Source: Caulobacteraceae bacterium (GTDB lineage: Bacteria > Pseudomonadota > Alphaproteobacteria > Caulobacterales > Caulobacteraceae). From it: DNA of 64,000 nt. Location: NCBI GenBank assembly GCA_947476555.1, contig CANJRI010000002.1, positions 22,783 through 86,782 on the forward strand, in the 5' to 3' direction. Numbering within the stretch: position 1 is the first letter of the stretch; each line of letters begins with the position of its first letter. The translations under genes and the position numbers were made by a program. Of the stretch, positions 1-6,820 are shown piece by piece. The notes under the pieces were generated by a model, which worked only from the letters and a program-made list of their open reading frames with translations, was not told the origin of the DNA and ran no database searches.

Positions 1-151
1 GGGGCCGATCACCCCGGCGGCGGCCTATGGCCCAAAGCCGGCGCTGAGCCACCGAGACACCGATCATCGAGACAGCCCGCCGCCGCACACACGAGCCAGC
101 GCGACCGCGCCTGATGTCCACGAGAGCGGGCCAGGCGGGCTTTCCCATCCT

Positions 152-199
152 CTCCCGTCGCCATTCGGGGGAGGCGGCCCGGAAAGGCCAGGAGGGGGC
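152..199. repeat. Intergenic GC-rich double-hairpin repeat (copy 1)
   Basis: A CTCCCG...CGGGGGAG hairpin is followed by a second small hairpin, GGCC-CGGAAA-GGCC, and then a G-rich tail (AGGAGGGGG). The same architecture (CTCCC stem, second tetraloop-like stem, GGAGGGG tail) recurs at 49057-49104 and 63852-63893 with different stem bases. The element marks bases 1-268 as largely intergenic; the only other thing there is an open frame without recognisable content. Confidence 0.5.
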
Positions 200-268
200 G
201 GCGCGAGCGCGTCCCTCCCCGCGCCTGACCGCGGCGCCCCCTCCGACTTTCCTCGACGGAGCGACAGC

Positions 269-427
269 ATGGACGAAGCGGAACGCGCGGCCCTGGAGGC
301 CGAGCTCATGGCGCTGCGCCGCAAGGCGGGGAAGCGCCGCGATATGCCTGGGTACGCCGCGAATGTGGCCGAGATCGACGCGCGGGTCGCGGAGATCCAG
401 GCGGCACTGGAAGCGGAGGAGGCGTGA
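269..427 (+). CDS. Small charged helical protein, probably phage-derived (52 aa)
   Basis: A 52-residue protein of Ala/Glu/Arg-rich heptad-like sequence that looks like one or two amphipathic helices (EIDARVAEIQAALEAEEA at the C-terminus). I do not recognise a named family. It lies upstream of the terminase genes in the same orientation. The frame is open back to base 2, but the upstream part is low-complexity Pro/Gly and covers a repeat, so the ATG at 269 is preferred. Its stop overlaps a possible next gene (GTGATGG), which suggests translational coupling. It could also be a spurious ORF in GC-rich DNA. Confidence 0.4.
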   Translation: MDEAERAALEAELMALRRKAGKRRDMPGYAANVAEIDARVAEIQAALEAEEA

Positions 428-933
428 TGGAGCGGTACCTTCGCGGGGTCCGGTCAGAGCGCGATCCCTACGGGCGGGAAGCGCCGACGGTGAACTATCT
501 GCAGGATCCGCGTGGCGCGGTCTGGGTGGGGAGACAGCGGGTCGGCGTAGCGATCCCTCAGGCGCCCGGCAGTCTAGGCGGGGGTTTCCCAGACCGTAGC
601 TCGATGGGTCGTGCCGGCAGATCAGCAGCCGATTGCCCCACTTGCCACGGAAGAAGGGCCCCGCCCCTCCCGGGCAACCCGTGGGACATGTTGGATGCCG
701 TTCTGCGCCGGGATCGTGGAGGCCAGGGTTCTGCGGGCCCCGGGAAGCGGCGCTCGGATCAATGCGACAAGCAGTACGATCGAGACAGCGGCGTATGCAG
801 AGGTCAACCAAACAAGCAGGCAAAAGAGCGGTGCTGGTCCAGCGCCAGCAGGCGTCTCGCTTGGTGCACGAGCCATCAGGGAGAAGTGGGTTATCCGAGG
901 CTGGAAACCGATCCCTACGGTCCGCCAGACTGA
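427..933 (+). CDS. Doubtful hypothetical ORF overlapping the preceding stop
   Basis: An open frame starting at the ATG that overlaps the stop of the 52-aa gene (a GTG lies 3 bases earlier). The first 55 residues (through about 590) have a plausible composition. The remainder is Cys/Arg/Gly-rich and looks like translated non-coding DNA. No domain is recognised. If real it is probably a remnant of a phage gene whose 3' part has been lost. Apart from this frame, bases 430-1000 hold nothing I can support on either strand; a minus-strand frame with one hydrophobic stretch (about 622-876) has no ribosome binding site. Confidence 0.25.
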   Translation: MERYLRGVRSERDPYGREAPTVNYLQDPRGAVWVGRQRVGVAIPQAPGSLGGGFPDRSSMGRAGRSAADCPTCHGRRAPPLPGNPWDMLDAVLRRDRGGQGSAGPGKRRSDQCDKQYDRDSGVCRGQPNKQAKERCWSSASRRLAWCTSHQGEVGYPRLETDPYGPPD

Positions 934-1000
934 CCGATATTCCGCATTGTAAGCGGCAATGTTCGATATATGTTCTCGCCGTGAGCCAATCGGAGAGCAT

Positions 1001-1324
1001 ATGACGGTAATCGCCGAGACCACCTTCGAACTCCTGGACACTGGGGAGAAGGTCCTCGTCCGGCTATTCGCTCCCAGGGTCGATGAAGGCACGACATGGG
1101 CTTGCCGGTTCGAAATCGGCGAGCCGATCGGCAAAGGCATGGACATATATGGAGAGGGGAGCTTGCAGGCGCTGGCCTTGGCTTTGCAAGGCCTCTCCAC
1201 AAGGCTCTACAGCTCGGAGGAGTGGAAGGCGGGAAGGCTCGTAGCCGAGGGCGGCCGGCCCCGATCCTACCTGGGCATCCCGGCCTCCCAGTACTTCTTG
1301 GAAGAGGCGCCTTATCCGTTCTGA
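1001..1324 (+). CDS. Small hypothetical protein, DUF6968-like (107 aa)
   Basis: A compact 107-residue soluble protein with alternating beta-strand-like segments (ETTFELLDTGEKVLVRLFAP near the start) and a conserved-looking tail, SYLGIPASQYFLEE. It resembles the small DUF6968-type proteins found singly in proteobacteria and their mobile regions; that match is from memory and tentative. The start at 1001 is preferred over an earlier ATG at 959 because CGGAGAGC sits directly upstream at good spacing. It stands alone between phage-like genes and could be a cargo gene. Function unknown. Confidence 0.55.
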   Translation: MTVIAETTFELLDTGEKVLVRLFAPRVDEGTTWACRFEIGEPIGKGMDIYGEGSLQALALALQGLSTRLYSSEEWKAGRLVAEGGRPRSYLGIPASQYFLEEAPYPF

Positions 1325-1388
1325 GGCTTCACGCTTCGAGCACCGCTCCCTGGGGGCGAAAAAACCCGAACATTCCCGGAGACCCACC

Positions 1389-1748
1389 ATGCCCGGCGGA
1401 CGGCCGACGAAGTACCATGCGCGACGCCCGGCCGAGGTGGCGGATGTGATGGGGCGGGGCTTCAGCCTCAGCGCCTACGCCGGCGAGATCGGGGTCTCGC
1501 GCTCCACCGTGGACGCCTGGCGGGCGGCCTATCCGGTGTTCGCCGAGGCGGTGCGGGTCGGGCAGGCCCGGCGGACGGCGAAGCTGGAGCGGGACCTGCT
1601 GGACCTGGAGTCCACCGGCCCGCGGATCACCGCGCGGCTCTTCGCCCTGAAGATGGCCGCCCCTGAGGAGTGGCGGGAGCAGGCCGCGCCGCCGCCAGAG
1701 CCGGTGAATGTGACAGTGAGGTTCGTGGACCCAGAGCCCCGGACCTGA
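1389..1748 (+). CDS. Phage terminase small subunit-like DNA-binding protein
   Basis: A 119-residue protein opening with GGRPTKY, typical of phage small terminase/HTH proteins, followed by a helix-turn-helix (residues about 15-45: FSLSAYAGEIGVSRSTVDAW) and a helical oligomerisation segment. Terminase small subunits recognise the packaging site and load DNA onto the large subunit. A ribosome binding site (CGGAG) precedes the ATG, and the gene ends 14 bases before the terminase large-subunit start, the normal phage order. It appears intact, but its partner is truncated, so packaging cannot be functional. Confidence 0.75.
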   Translation: MPGGRPTKYHARRPAEVADVMGRGFSLSAYAGEIGVSRSTVDAWRAAYPVFAEAVRVGQARRTAKLERDLLDLESTGPRITARLFALKMAAPEEWREQAAPPPEPVNVTVRFVDPEPRT

Positions 1749-1762
1749 CCACGGAGGATCGC

Positions 1763-2246
1763 ATGGACCCTTTGGTGGACGTGCCCACGGCGTTCCGCTT
1801 CCTCTGGGACGAGACCGCCGACGACGGGCTGCCGGTGCGCTACCGGGCGGCGTTCGGAGGGCGGGGGTCGGCCAAGAGCCACAGCTTCTGTCAGGCGCTG
1901 GTGCTGAAGGCGGCTGATACGCCGCTACGGATCGGGTGCTACCGCGAGGTGCAGCGTTCGATCCGCGACAGCGTCAAGCGGCTGCTGGACGACAAGATCG
2001 CGGCGGCGGGGCTCTCCCACGCCTTCCAATCCACGGACTCCGAGATCCGCGGGACCAATGGCAGCCTGTTCATCTTAGCGGGGCTGCGGAACAACCCGGA
2101 CGCGGTGAAGTCCACCGAGGGGCTGGATATCGCCGCGGTGTTCGAGGCCAACCGGGTGTCGCGCCGCTCCTGGGATCTGCTGATCCCGACGGTGCGCAGG
2201 CCCGGATCGGAGATCTGGGCCGCGCGCCTCTCTTGGTCGCCGGAGG
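1763..2246 (+). pseudogene. Terminase large subunit, truncated N-terminal ATPase fragment
   Basis: About 160 residues of a PBSX/P22-type terminase large subunit. They include a Walker A motif (GGRGSAKSH, residues about 33-41), the LRIGCYREVQRSIRDSV segment and the late ATPase motif RRSWDLLIPTVRRPGSEIW. Homology stops at about 2246, exactly where the stop codon of the minus-strand methyltransferase lies. The nuclease half (normally about 250 more residues) is missing. The frame runs on to 2707 only as antisense readthrough. The Walker B region reads AAVFEAN where family members usually have a V-E-E-A core, so the acidic pair is also altered. Start ATG at 1763 has GGAGG upstream. Confidence 0.8.
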
Positions 2247-3029
2247 CTAAGGCGCCTGGAAGACATATTCTGCGCAGCCGGAGCCGAACAGGCCGAGGCT
2301 GCCGCCGCCCGGGGATCGGTGGGAGAGCAATCGCCACCCCACCAGGGTCTCGACCTCGGTCCGACTGGCGCTTTCATAGGGCCAGCCGCCCATCCAGTCG
2401 TGCAGGTCGTGCTCGACCTCCATGCCGCGGTCCTGGGGAGGCTGCTGCTTCTCGCCGACCAGAAAGCCATAGGCGCGGCGCGCGGCATGGTAGAGCCACC
2501 GGGCGCCGCCCTGAACGAACCTGGGCGCGCGGGCGTAGAGGCGCTTTTCGACCTTCCAGGCCCAGCATAGGTGGGTCTTCTCGTAGATGGCGATCGCGAG
2601 GAGCCCGCCGGGCGCGACGAGGCTGGCGGCCTTGCGGATCGCTCGCGCCATGTCGCCGGTATGGTGCAGGACGCCCCACGAATAGACGACATCGAAAGCG
2701 CCAGTGAGATCGAACACGCTCGCCGTCGCGGCGGTCCAAAGACCCGCCGGGGCGTAGCGGCCGAGCGTGGCCTGGGCCGCGGCCACCGAATTGGGGTCGA
2801 TGTCCACGCAGGTCACATGCCCTGCGCCGGCCCCGAGCATCGACAGAGCCGGCAAGCCGGAACCGCAGCCGACATCGAGGACGCGCTTGCCATTCAGTTG
2901 TCCGTCCGGGAACAGCCGGGCGATGCCTTCGTCGGACTTCGCGATGGCCTCCGCATCGACGGTCCTGGCGAAGGATCGCCAGTTCTCACCGAAAGCGAAG
3001 TGGGTGTCGGCGGCCGTCAGATCGGGCAT
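2247..3029 (-). CDS. Class I SAM-dependent methyltransferase
   Basis: A 260-residue Rossmann-fold methyltransferase. Motif I is VLDVGCGSGLPALSM (residues about 50-64), the ribose-binding acidic residue follows in VTCVDIDPNSV, motif III/IV is FDVVYSWGVLHHTGDM, and the post-motif is LVAPGGLLAIAIYEKT. The C-terminal 90 residues carry Trp/Tyr-rich substrate-binding helices. No signal peptide, so it acts in the cytosol; substrate unknown, and the family methylates small molecules, lipids and sugars. It lies 18 bases downstream of a second methyltransferase on the same strand, presumably one operon. Its 3' end coincides with the terminase breakpoint, so the pair appears inserted into, or exposed by deletion of, the prophage. 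Confidence 0.8.
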   Translation of the reverse strand: MPDLTAADTHFAFGENWRSFARTVDAEAIAKSDEGIARLFPDGQLNGKRVLDVGCGSGLPALSMLGAGAGHVTCVDIDPNSVAAAQATLGRYAPAGLWTAATASVFDLTGAFDVVYSWGVLHHTGDMARAIRKAASLVAPGGLLAIAIYEKTHLCWAWKVEKRLYARAPRFVQGGARWLYHAARRAYGFLVGEKQQPPQDRGMEVEHDLHDWMGGWPYESASRTEVETLVGWRLLSHRSPGGGSLGLFGSGCAEYVFQAP

Positions 3030-3047
3030 GTTTCGCCGATAACATGC

Positions 3048-3977
3048 CTATGCGGGCTTGACGATCTCGACCAGCAGGCTGTGGCCGCAGAGGCCCATCC
3101 GGCGGGTCAGGGCGCCCGTCCACAGCCAGGCGAGAGGCCGGGCCGTGAGGATCCGGCTGAGGATTTTGACCGGGACAGAGCCCGGCCGGCGGCGGCGCAT
3201 GGCGAGCAGGATCTGGTGCAGGGAAGGGGGCTCGATCTCCACCCTGGACGAGGCCGCCTCCAGCATTTCGGCGAGGGCCGGAAGCTGGCCTGCCGACCAG
3301 CGGGTGAGGTGGTGCGGCGGGTGCTCGAAGGAGGTGAGGTCCTCGGCGGGGCGGTCTCGGTTGGGCACGGTGAGGTAGAGCCGGCCGCCGGGCTTCAGGG
3401 CGGCCCACGCGGCGGCCAGGAAGGGGCGAGGCTCTTTCAGATGTTCCAACACCTGGAAGGAACAGACGACGTCGAAGGACGCTGGCCGCGTGGGCGCGAA
3501 GGCCTCGATGGTTTCCATGTGGATGGTCGCGCCCCGCTGGCGGGCCATGCCGGCGCCGACGTGGTTGAGCTCCAGGCCTTCCCCCACGATTCCGCGCCGG
3601 GCCGCCTTGGCGAGGAAGGCGCCGTTGCCGGCGCCGATGTCGAGAAGCCGCTCGCCTGGGGAAACCCGAGACAGCACCTGTTCGAAATCCCACTTGTCCT
3701 CGACATAGGCCGAGGCGTTGGCGGCGATCAGCTCGTCATGGAAGGCGCCCCCGCCGGCGATGGCCGGGCTGAAGTAATCGAGGCCACAGCCCTCGCACCG
3801 ACGCAGCTCTGTGACCTCAGCGGGAGTGAGGGAGGCGCGCAGCTGGGGGCTGAAGGTCACACCCCATTCCTCGCCGTACCATTCCCAGATGCGGTCGAAG
3901 GCGATCCGGCTGCGCACAGCGAACGCCACGTCGCCGCATAGGGGACACCCGGTCCCCGGCTGCCAATGCTTGCTCAT
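3048..3977 (-). CDS. Methyltransferase with N-terminal zinc ribbon
   Basis: A 309-residue protein. Residues about 1-60 hold two CxxC knuckles (CPLCG and CEGCG) that should bind one zinc. They are followed by a class I methyltransferase domain with motif I LLDIGAGNGAFLAKAARRG, an acidic ribose-binding loop (EGLELNHVG), FDVVCSFQVLEHL and LKPGGRLYLTVPN. The C-terminus ends in a membrane-leaning Trp/Leu-rich stretch. This zinc-ribbon plus methyltransferase layout is known in enzymes modifying sugars or polysaccharides; the substrate here is unknown. Start at 3977 is chosen because the longer frame to 4292 runs antisense through the next phage gene. Confidence 0.8.
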   Translation of the reverse strand: MSKHWQPGTGCPLCGDVAFAVRSRIAFDRIWEWYGEEWGVTFSPQLRASLTPAEVTELRRCEGCGLDYFSPAIAGGGAFHDELIAANASAYVEDKWDFEQVLSRVSPGERLLDIGAGNGAFLAKAARRGIVGEGLELNHVGAGMARQRGATIHMETIEAFAPTRPASFDVVCSFQVLEHLKEPRPFLAAAWAALKPGGRLYLTVPNRDRPAEDLTSFEHPPHHLTRWSAGQLPALAEMLEAASSRVEIEPPSLHQILLAMRRRRPGSVPVKILSRILTARPLAWLWTGALTRRMGLCGHSLLVEIVKPA

Positions 3978-4053
3978 CGACGGGCTCTTATCACGGGAGT
4001 CGGCGGCGCGTCGCCTGCCGGCCCACCTCACCGCAAATCCCAAAGGAGCGCAG

Positions 4054-4500
4054 ATGACCACCTGCCTTGATCTCGTGACGCGGGCGTTCCGGGCGCTCGG
4101 TGTCGTCGGCGCCGGGGAGGCGCCCAGCGGGAACCACGCCGCCGATGGGCTGCAGCATCTCCAGGACCTCATCAACGGTCTGCCGTTGCTTCGTGACGGG
4201 GCCTGGCGCGAGACAGTGTTGAGCTCGGACGCGGACCATGTCGCGGCTGACGGCGACCGGATCTCGACCGGTGGGTTCGCCGCCGCGATCACCCTGCCGC
4301 CGACCTATGTGGATGGGTGCGGGCGCACGCTCCCGATGCGTGACCTGTCACGGGTGCAGGTGACCGACGCCGTGCAGCCCTTCGCGGGGCAGTCCTCGGT
4401 GGTTGGTCAGGCGGTGATGATCCTGGCGACCATCGCCGCAGCCGCGGCGGCGGTGACGGCGGTGATGATCTGGCTGCAACGTCGCGGGGCGCGGCGATGA
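4054..4500 (+). CDS. P22 gp4-like head-tail protein fragment joined to a membrane segment
   Basis: 148 residues. The N-terminus (TTCLDLVTRAFRALGVVGAG, then EAADGL-type helix with LQDLIN) matches the start of P22 gp4-like packaged-DNA stabilisation/head-tail proteins, and residues about 50-110 (GDRISTGGFAAAITLPPTY, RTLPMRDLSRVQV) also look like a virion adaptor. From about residue 115 the sequence changes to a single hydrophobic helix (VMILATIAAAAAAVTAVMIW) ending in RRGARR, which is atypical for that family and looks like the end of a lysis-cassette membrane protein. I infer an internal deletion fused two genes. Good ribosome binding site (AAAGGAG). ATGA overlap with the next gene. Confidence 0.55.
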   Translation: MTTCLDLVTRAFRALGVVGAGEAPSGNHAADGLQHLQDLINGLPLLRDGAWRETVLSSDADHVAADGDRISTGGFAAAITLPPTYVDGCGRTLPMRDLSRVQVTDAVQPFAGQSSVVGQAVMILATIAAAAAAVTAVMIWLQRRGARR

Positions 4501-4850
4501 TGCCCGCACTGTCCGTCGGTCCCAAGGTGACGATCGTGATCGTGGCGCTGTGCCTCTGCGCCTACCCGCTCGGACGCTGCCACGGCGCTCGGGCCGAGCG
4601 GGACCGAATGGCGTCGGCCGCCCTCGACCTGGGCCATCGGAACGCCGTGCAACACGGCAAGGCCGCCGATCAGCGAGCGCAGGACGACGCTCACAACCAG
4701 TCCGAAGCGCAGGAGCGCCAAGATGCCTTCAAGACCGCGCCGGATGCTCGTCCTAGCGATGCTCGCCGCCGCTTCAATTGCCAGCGGCTGCGTCAGTCGG
4801 GCGCCGATTCCACCCGCCTTTCCGCCTGCCGTGGACCTGAGGGCGCCTGA
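4497..4850 (+). CDS. Rz-like inner-membrane spanin (i-spanin)
   Basis: 117 residues with one N-terminal transmembrane segment (VTIVIVALCLCAYPLG, residues about 11-26). It is followed by a hydrophilic, coiled-coil-prone Ala/Gln/Glu/Arg-rich periplasmic domain, the topology of Rz-type i-spanins that help disrupt the outer membrane at phage lysis. The decisive evidence is context: a lipoprotein gene of Rz1 type starts inside this gene in the +1 frame, the hallmark arrangement of spanin pairs. It overlaps the preceding gene by ATGA. No endolysin is next to it, so the cassette is incomplete. Sequence identity to known Rz proteins is not obvious; the call rests on topology and arrangement. Confidence 0.6.
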   Translation: MMPALSVGPKVTIVIVALCLCAYPLGRCHGARAERDRMASAALDLGHRNAVQHGKAADQRAQDDAHNQSEAQERQDAFKTAPDARPSDARRRFNCQRLRQSGADSTRLSACRGPEGA

Positions 4851-5016
4851 AAAACCAAGGCCAACCCCGGCGATCGTGGAATCCGAGCAGGCGGCCCTGG
4901 CCTACGACAATGCGATCGAGGCGTGGGGGGACGCCATGGCCCTGCAGATCGGACGGCTATGCCGGTGGGCCAAGGCGATGGGCCAGGAGGACCTGGGGTG
5001 TCCGCCGTCCCGCTAG
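4723..5016 (+). CDS. Rz1-like outer-membrane lipoprotein spanin (o-spanin)
   Basis: 97 residues beginning with an Arg-rich n-region, a hydrophobic core (MLVLAMLAAASIASG) and a lipobox cysteine at residue 23. The mature N-terminus is proline-rich (APIPPAFPPAVDL), as in Rz1 proteins, and is followed by a short helical region. The gene overlaps the 3' 128 bases of the Rz-like gene in a different frame and extends past it, a classic overlapping spanin configuration. Predicted to sit in the inner leaflet of the outer membrane and pair with the i-spanin across the periplasm. Two cysteines near the C-terminus (LCRW, LGCPP) are additional. Confidence 0.6.
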   Translation: MPSRPRRMLVLAMLAAASIASGCVSRAPIPPAFPPAVDLRAPEKPRPTPAIVESEQAALAYDNAIEAWGDAMALQIGRLCRWAKAMGQEDLGCPPSR

Positions 5017-5076
5017 AAACGACGCTTGCCGAAGTCACCGAACAGCAAAACCCTCCTGGGTGACTGGGGGTAGGCG

Positions 5077-5373
5077 ATGGGCGCGGTCGATTTCGATTAC
5101 CTGGAGGGCTTCGCCGCCGGCGACCGGCGCGTGGTGACCGAGGTCCTGGAGCTGTTCCTGATCGAGGCCAAGGACTGGCTGGAGCGCCTCGACGGCCCCG
5201 GCTGGGCGGACCTCCTCCACACCATGAAAGGCGCGGGACGAGGCGTGGGAGCCCATGCCCTGGGCGAGATATGTGAACGGGCGGAAGTAGACGGGCGCGA
5301 AATGGCCCCTGACGTGCGGACGGCGCTCGCGGCGACGGTGGCTGAGATCGAAGCCTACCTTACAGCCGCCTAG
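5077..5373 (+). CDS. Hpt domain phosphotransfer protein
   Basis: A 98-residue single-domain histidine phosphotransferase. The phosphoacceptor is His48 in LLHTMKGAGRGVGA, matching the HxxKG Hpt signature. The flanking sequence is a four-helix bundle pattern (YLEGFAAGDRRVVTEVLELF, ALGEICERAEVDG). It relays phosphoryl groups between a hybrid kinase and a response regulator in the cytosol. No kinase or regulator is adjacent, so it is an orphan; Caulobacterales use such orphan Hpts in cell-cycle and stalk phosphorelays. It sits 60 bases after the spanin gene, at the edge of the prophage, and converges on the chorismate mutase with a 4-base overlap of gene ends. Confidence 0.85.
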   Translation: MGAVDFDYLEGFAAGDRRVVTEVLELFLIEAKDWLERLDGPGWADLLHTMKGAGRGVGAHALGEICERAEVDGREMAPDVRTALAATVAEIEAYLTAA

Positions 5374-5675
5374 GCGCGGGTGCGGTCCCAGGCCTCGAAT
5401 TCGTAGGCGATGCAGCGCTCGATAAGGGTGCGCCAGACGGGCTCGGCGATCTCCGGTGAGAGGCCGACTCGAAGGGCCTCCGCCTTCACCTTGGCCACCA
5501 CCTCCTCGACACGGACCGGATCGCGGACCGCGGTCCGGTCGGGCTTTATGCGGGCCGCGGCGTCCATATAGCTCTGGCGCTGGGCGAGGAGGGCGACCAG
5601 GGCGCGATCGATGGCGTCCACGCCGGCGCGGACGTCGGTCATGGTGGCGCAGGCGTCGGGGGTAAGCGTCGTCAT
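5370..5675 (-). CDS. Chorismate mutase, AroQ class (type II)
   Basis: A 101-residue all-helical monofunctional chorismate mutase converting chorismate to prephenate for Phe/Tyr synthesis. Family features are the first long helix with VDAIDRALVALLAQRQSYMD, the internal basic segment AARIKPDR, the middle helix around VEEVVAKVKAEALRVGLSPE, and WRTLIERCIAYE at the end. Length matches the AroQ-alpha/gamma cytosolic forms, and there is no signal peptide, so it is not the exported *AroQ type. It ends tail-to-tail with the Hpt gene and lies 14 bases downstream of the LysR gene on the same strand, so the two may be cotranscribed. Confidence 0.85.
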   Translation of the reverse strand: MTTLTPDACATMTDVRAGVDAIDRALVALLAQRQSYMDAAARIKPDRTAVRDPVRVEEVVAKVKAEALRVGLSPEIAEPVWRTLIERCIAYEFEAWDRTRA

Positions 5676-5689
5676 ACTCTTTCGCTTTT

Positions 5690-6646
5690 TCAGATGCCGG
5701 CGCCGTTGTCGATGGCCAGGAGCGCGGCTTCATGCGCCCGGGCCTCCGCTTCGATCCAGCCGATGAAGGCCTTGACCTGGGGCAGGCGTCCCTTGGCCTT
5801 GGGATGTACGAGATAGTAGGCGAAGTCCACCGCAGTGGCGATCTGAAGGGGCGCCACGAGGCGGCCAACCTCAAGGTCGGCCTGGGCCAGGGTGCGCTTG
5901 GCAAGCGCCACGCCACGACCGTTGGCGGCGGCCTCGATCACCAGGGCGGACTGGTTGAAGCGCGGACCACGCTGGCCGTCGATGCCCCGAAGGCCGCGGG
6001 CCGCCAGCCACATCGGCCAGTCAGGGCAGGAATCGTCCAGGTCCGGCGACCCGTCGTGCAGGAGGATGTGGTTGGCCAGGTCTTCCGGTTCGTCGAGAGG
6101 CTGCTGAGCCAGCAATTCGGGGCTGACCACCGGCAACACGGTCTCGGCCATCAGGCGGCTGACCTCGACGCCCGGATAGCGGCCCGAGCCGTAACGGATG
6201 GCGACGTCCACTTCGCCGGCCGTGAGGTCGACCAACTCCATGCCCGCGCTGAGCCAGACGTCGACCTGGGGGTGCGCGCGCTCGAAGGCGCCAAGGCGGG
6301 GCACCAGCCATTTGGCGGCGAAGGAGGGCGGGGCGGTAATGGTCAGGCGGCGGCCATCGACGGCCGCGGTGAGCAGGCTGGCGGCCTCCGCCAACCGGTC
6401 GAAGGCCTCGCGCAGGGCGGGCAGGGCGGTCTGGGCCGCATCGGTGAGCAGCAGACCCTTGGGCGTGCGCTTGAAAAGCGGCGCGCCCACATAGTCTTCG
6501 AGGTTCTGGATTTGTTGGGACACGGCGCCCGGGGTGACCGCGAGTTCGTCGGCGGCCCGGCTGAAGTTCAGGTGCCGCGCGGCGGCCTCGAACGCTCGCA
6601 GGGCGTTCAGGGGCGGAAGACGGCGGCGTTGGAGATTTCGTTCCAT
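5690..6646 (-). CDS. LysR-family transcriptional regulator, GcvA-like
   Basis: 318 residues. An N-terminal winged HTH (LPPLNALRAFEAAARHLNFS, then AADELAVTPGAVSQQIQNLE) is followed by a linker helix and a periplasmic-binding-protein-like effector domain with the GcvA-type opening LTITAPPSFAAKWLVPRL. Start ATG at 6646 is chosen over a frame opening at 6703 because AGGA lies just upstream and the HTH begins at the usual distance. The gene is transcribed divergently from the sulfur-assimilation operon with 174 bases between them, so it may control that operon, although GcvA-type regulators also control beta-lactamase or glycine genes. Effector unknown. Confidence 0.85.
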   Translation of the reverse strand: MERNLQRRRLPPLNALRAFEAAARHLNFSRAADELAVTPGAVSQQIQNLEDYVGAPLFKRTPKGLLLTDAAQTALPALREAFDRLAEAASLLTAAVDGRRLTITAPPSFAAKWLVPRLGAFERAHPQVDVWLSAGMELVDLTAGEVDVAIRYGSGRYPGVEVSRLMAETVLPVVSPELLAQQPLDEPEDLANHILLHDGSPDLDDSCPDWPMWLAARGLRGIDGQRGPRFNQSALVIEAAANGRGVALAKRTLAQADLEVGRLVAPLQIATAVDFAYYLVHPKAKGRLPQVKAFIGWIEAEARAHEAALLAIDNGAGI

Positions 6647-6820
6647 CAGAATTCCTGGGAGGCCAGGCAGAAGTCCTTGGTTGCGAAGTGGACGCCGCGA
6701 CACCTAATTGCAAGCGTCCGCCGCTCTATGTGAACCATTGGCGGTGGTTGAGGCGGGAGGGATCGCTAGTCCGTCCCGTCGAGATTCACAAGCCTAGTTG
6801 TTTATAGAGAAGCTAAACAG
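6647..6820. promoter_or_regulatory. Divergent regulatory region between LysR gene and sulfur operon
   Basis: 174 bases between the start codons of the LysR gene and cobA. The stretch just before cobA is unusually AT-rich for this window (TAGTTGTTTATAGAGAAGC) and contains a small inverted repeat, GTTTA-N9-TAAAC (6798-6816), that could be an operator or promoter element. LysR proteins typically bind such divergent regions. The exact promoter cannot be assigned by eye. Confidence 0.4.

Noticed and set aside
622..876. Possible 84-aa minus-strand membrane protein
   Set aside because: One hydrophobic stretch is present but no ribosome binding site, and flanking sequence looks non-coding.
2571..3941. 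456-codon plus-strand open frame across the two methyltransferases
   Set aside because: It runs antisense through both methyltransferase genes and has Gly/Asp/Arg-rich shadow composition.
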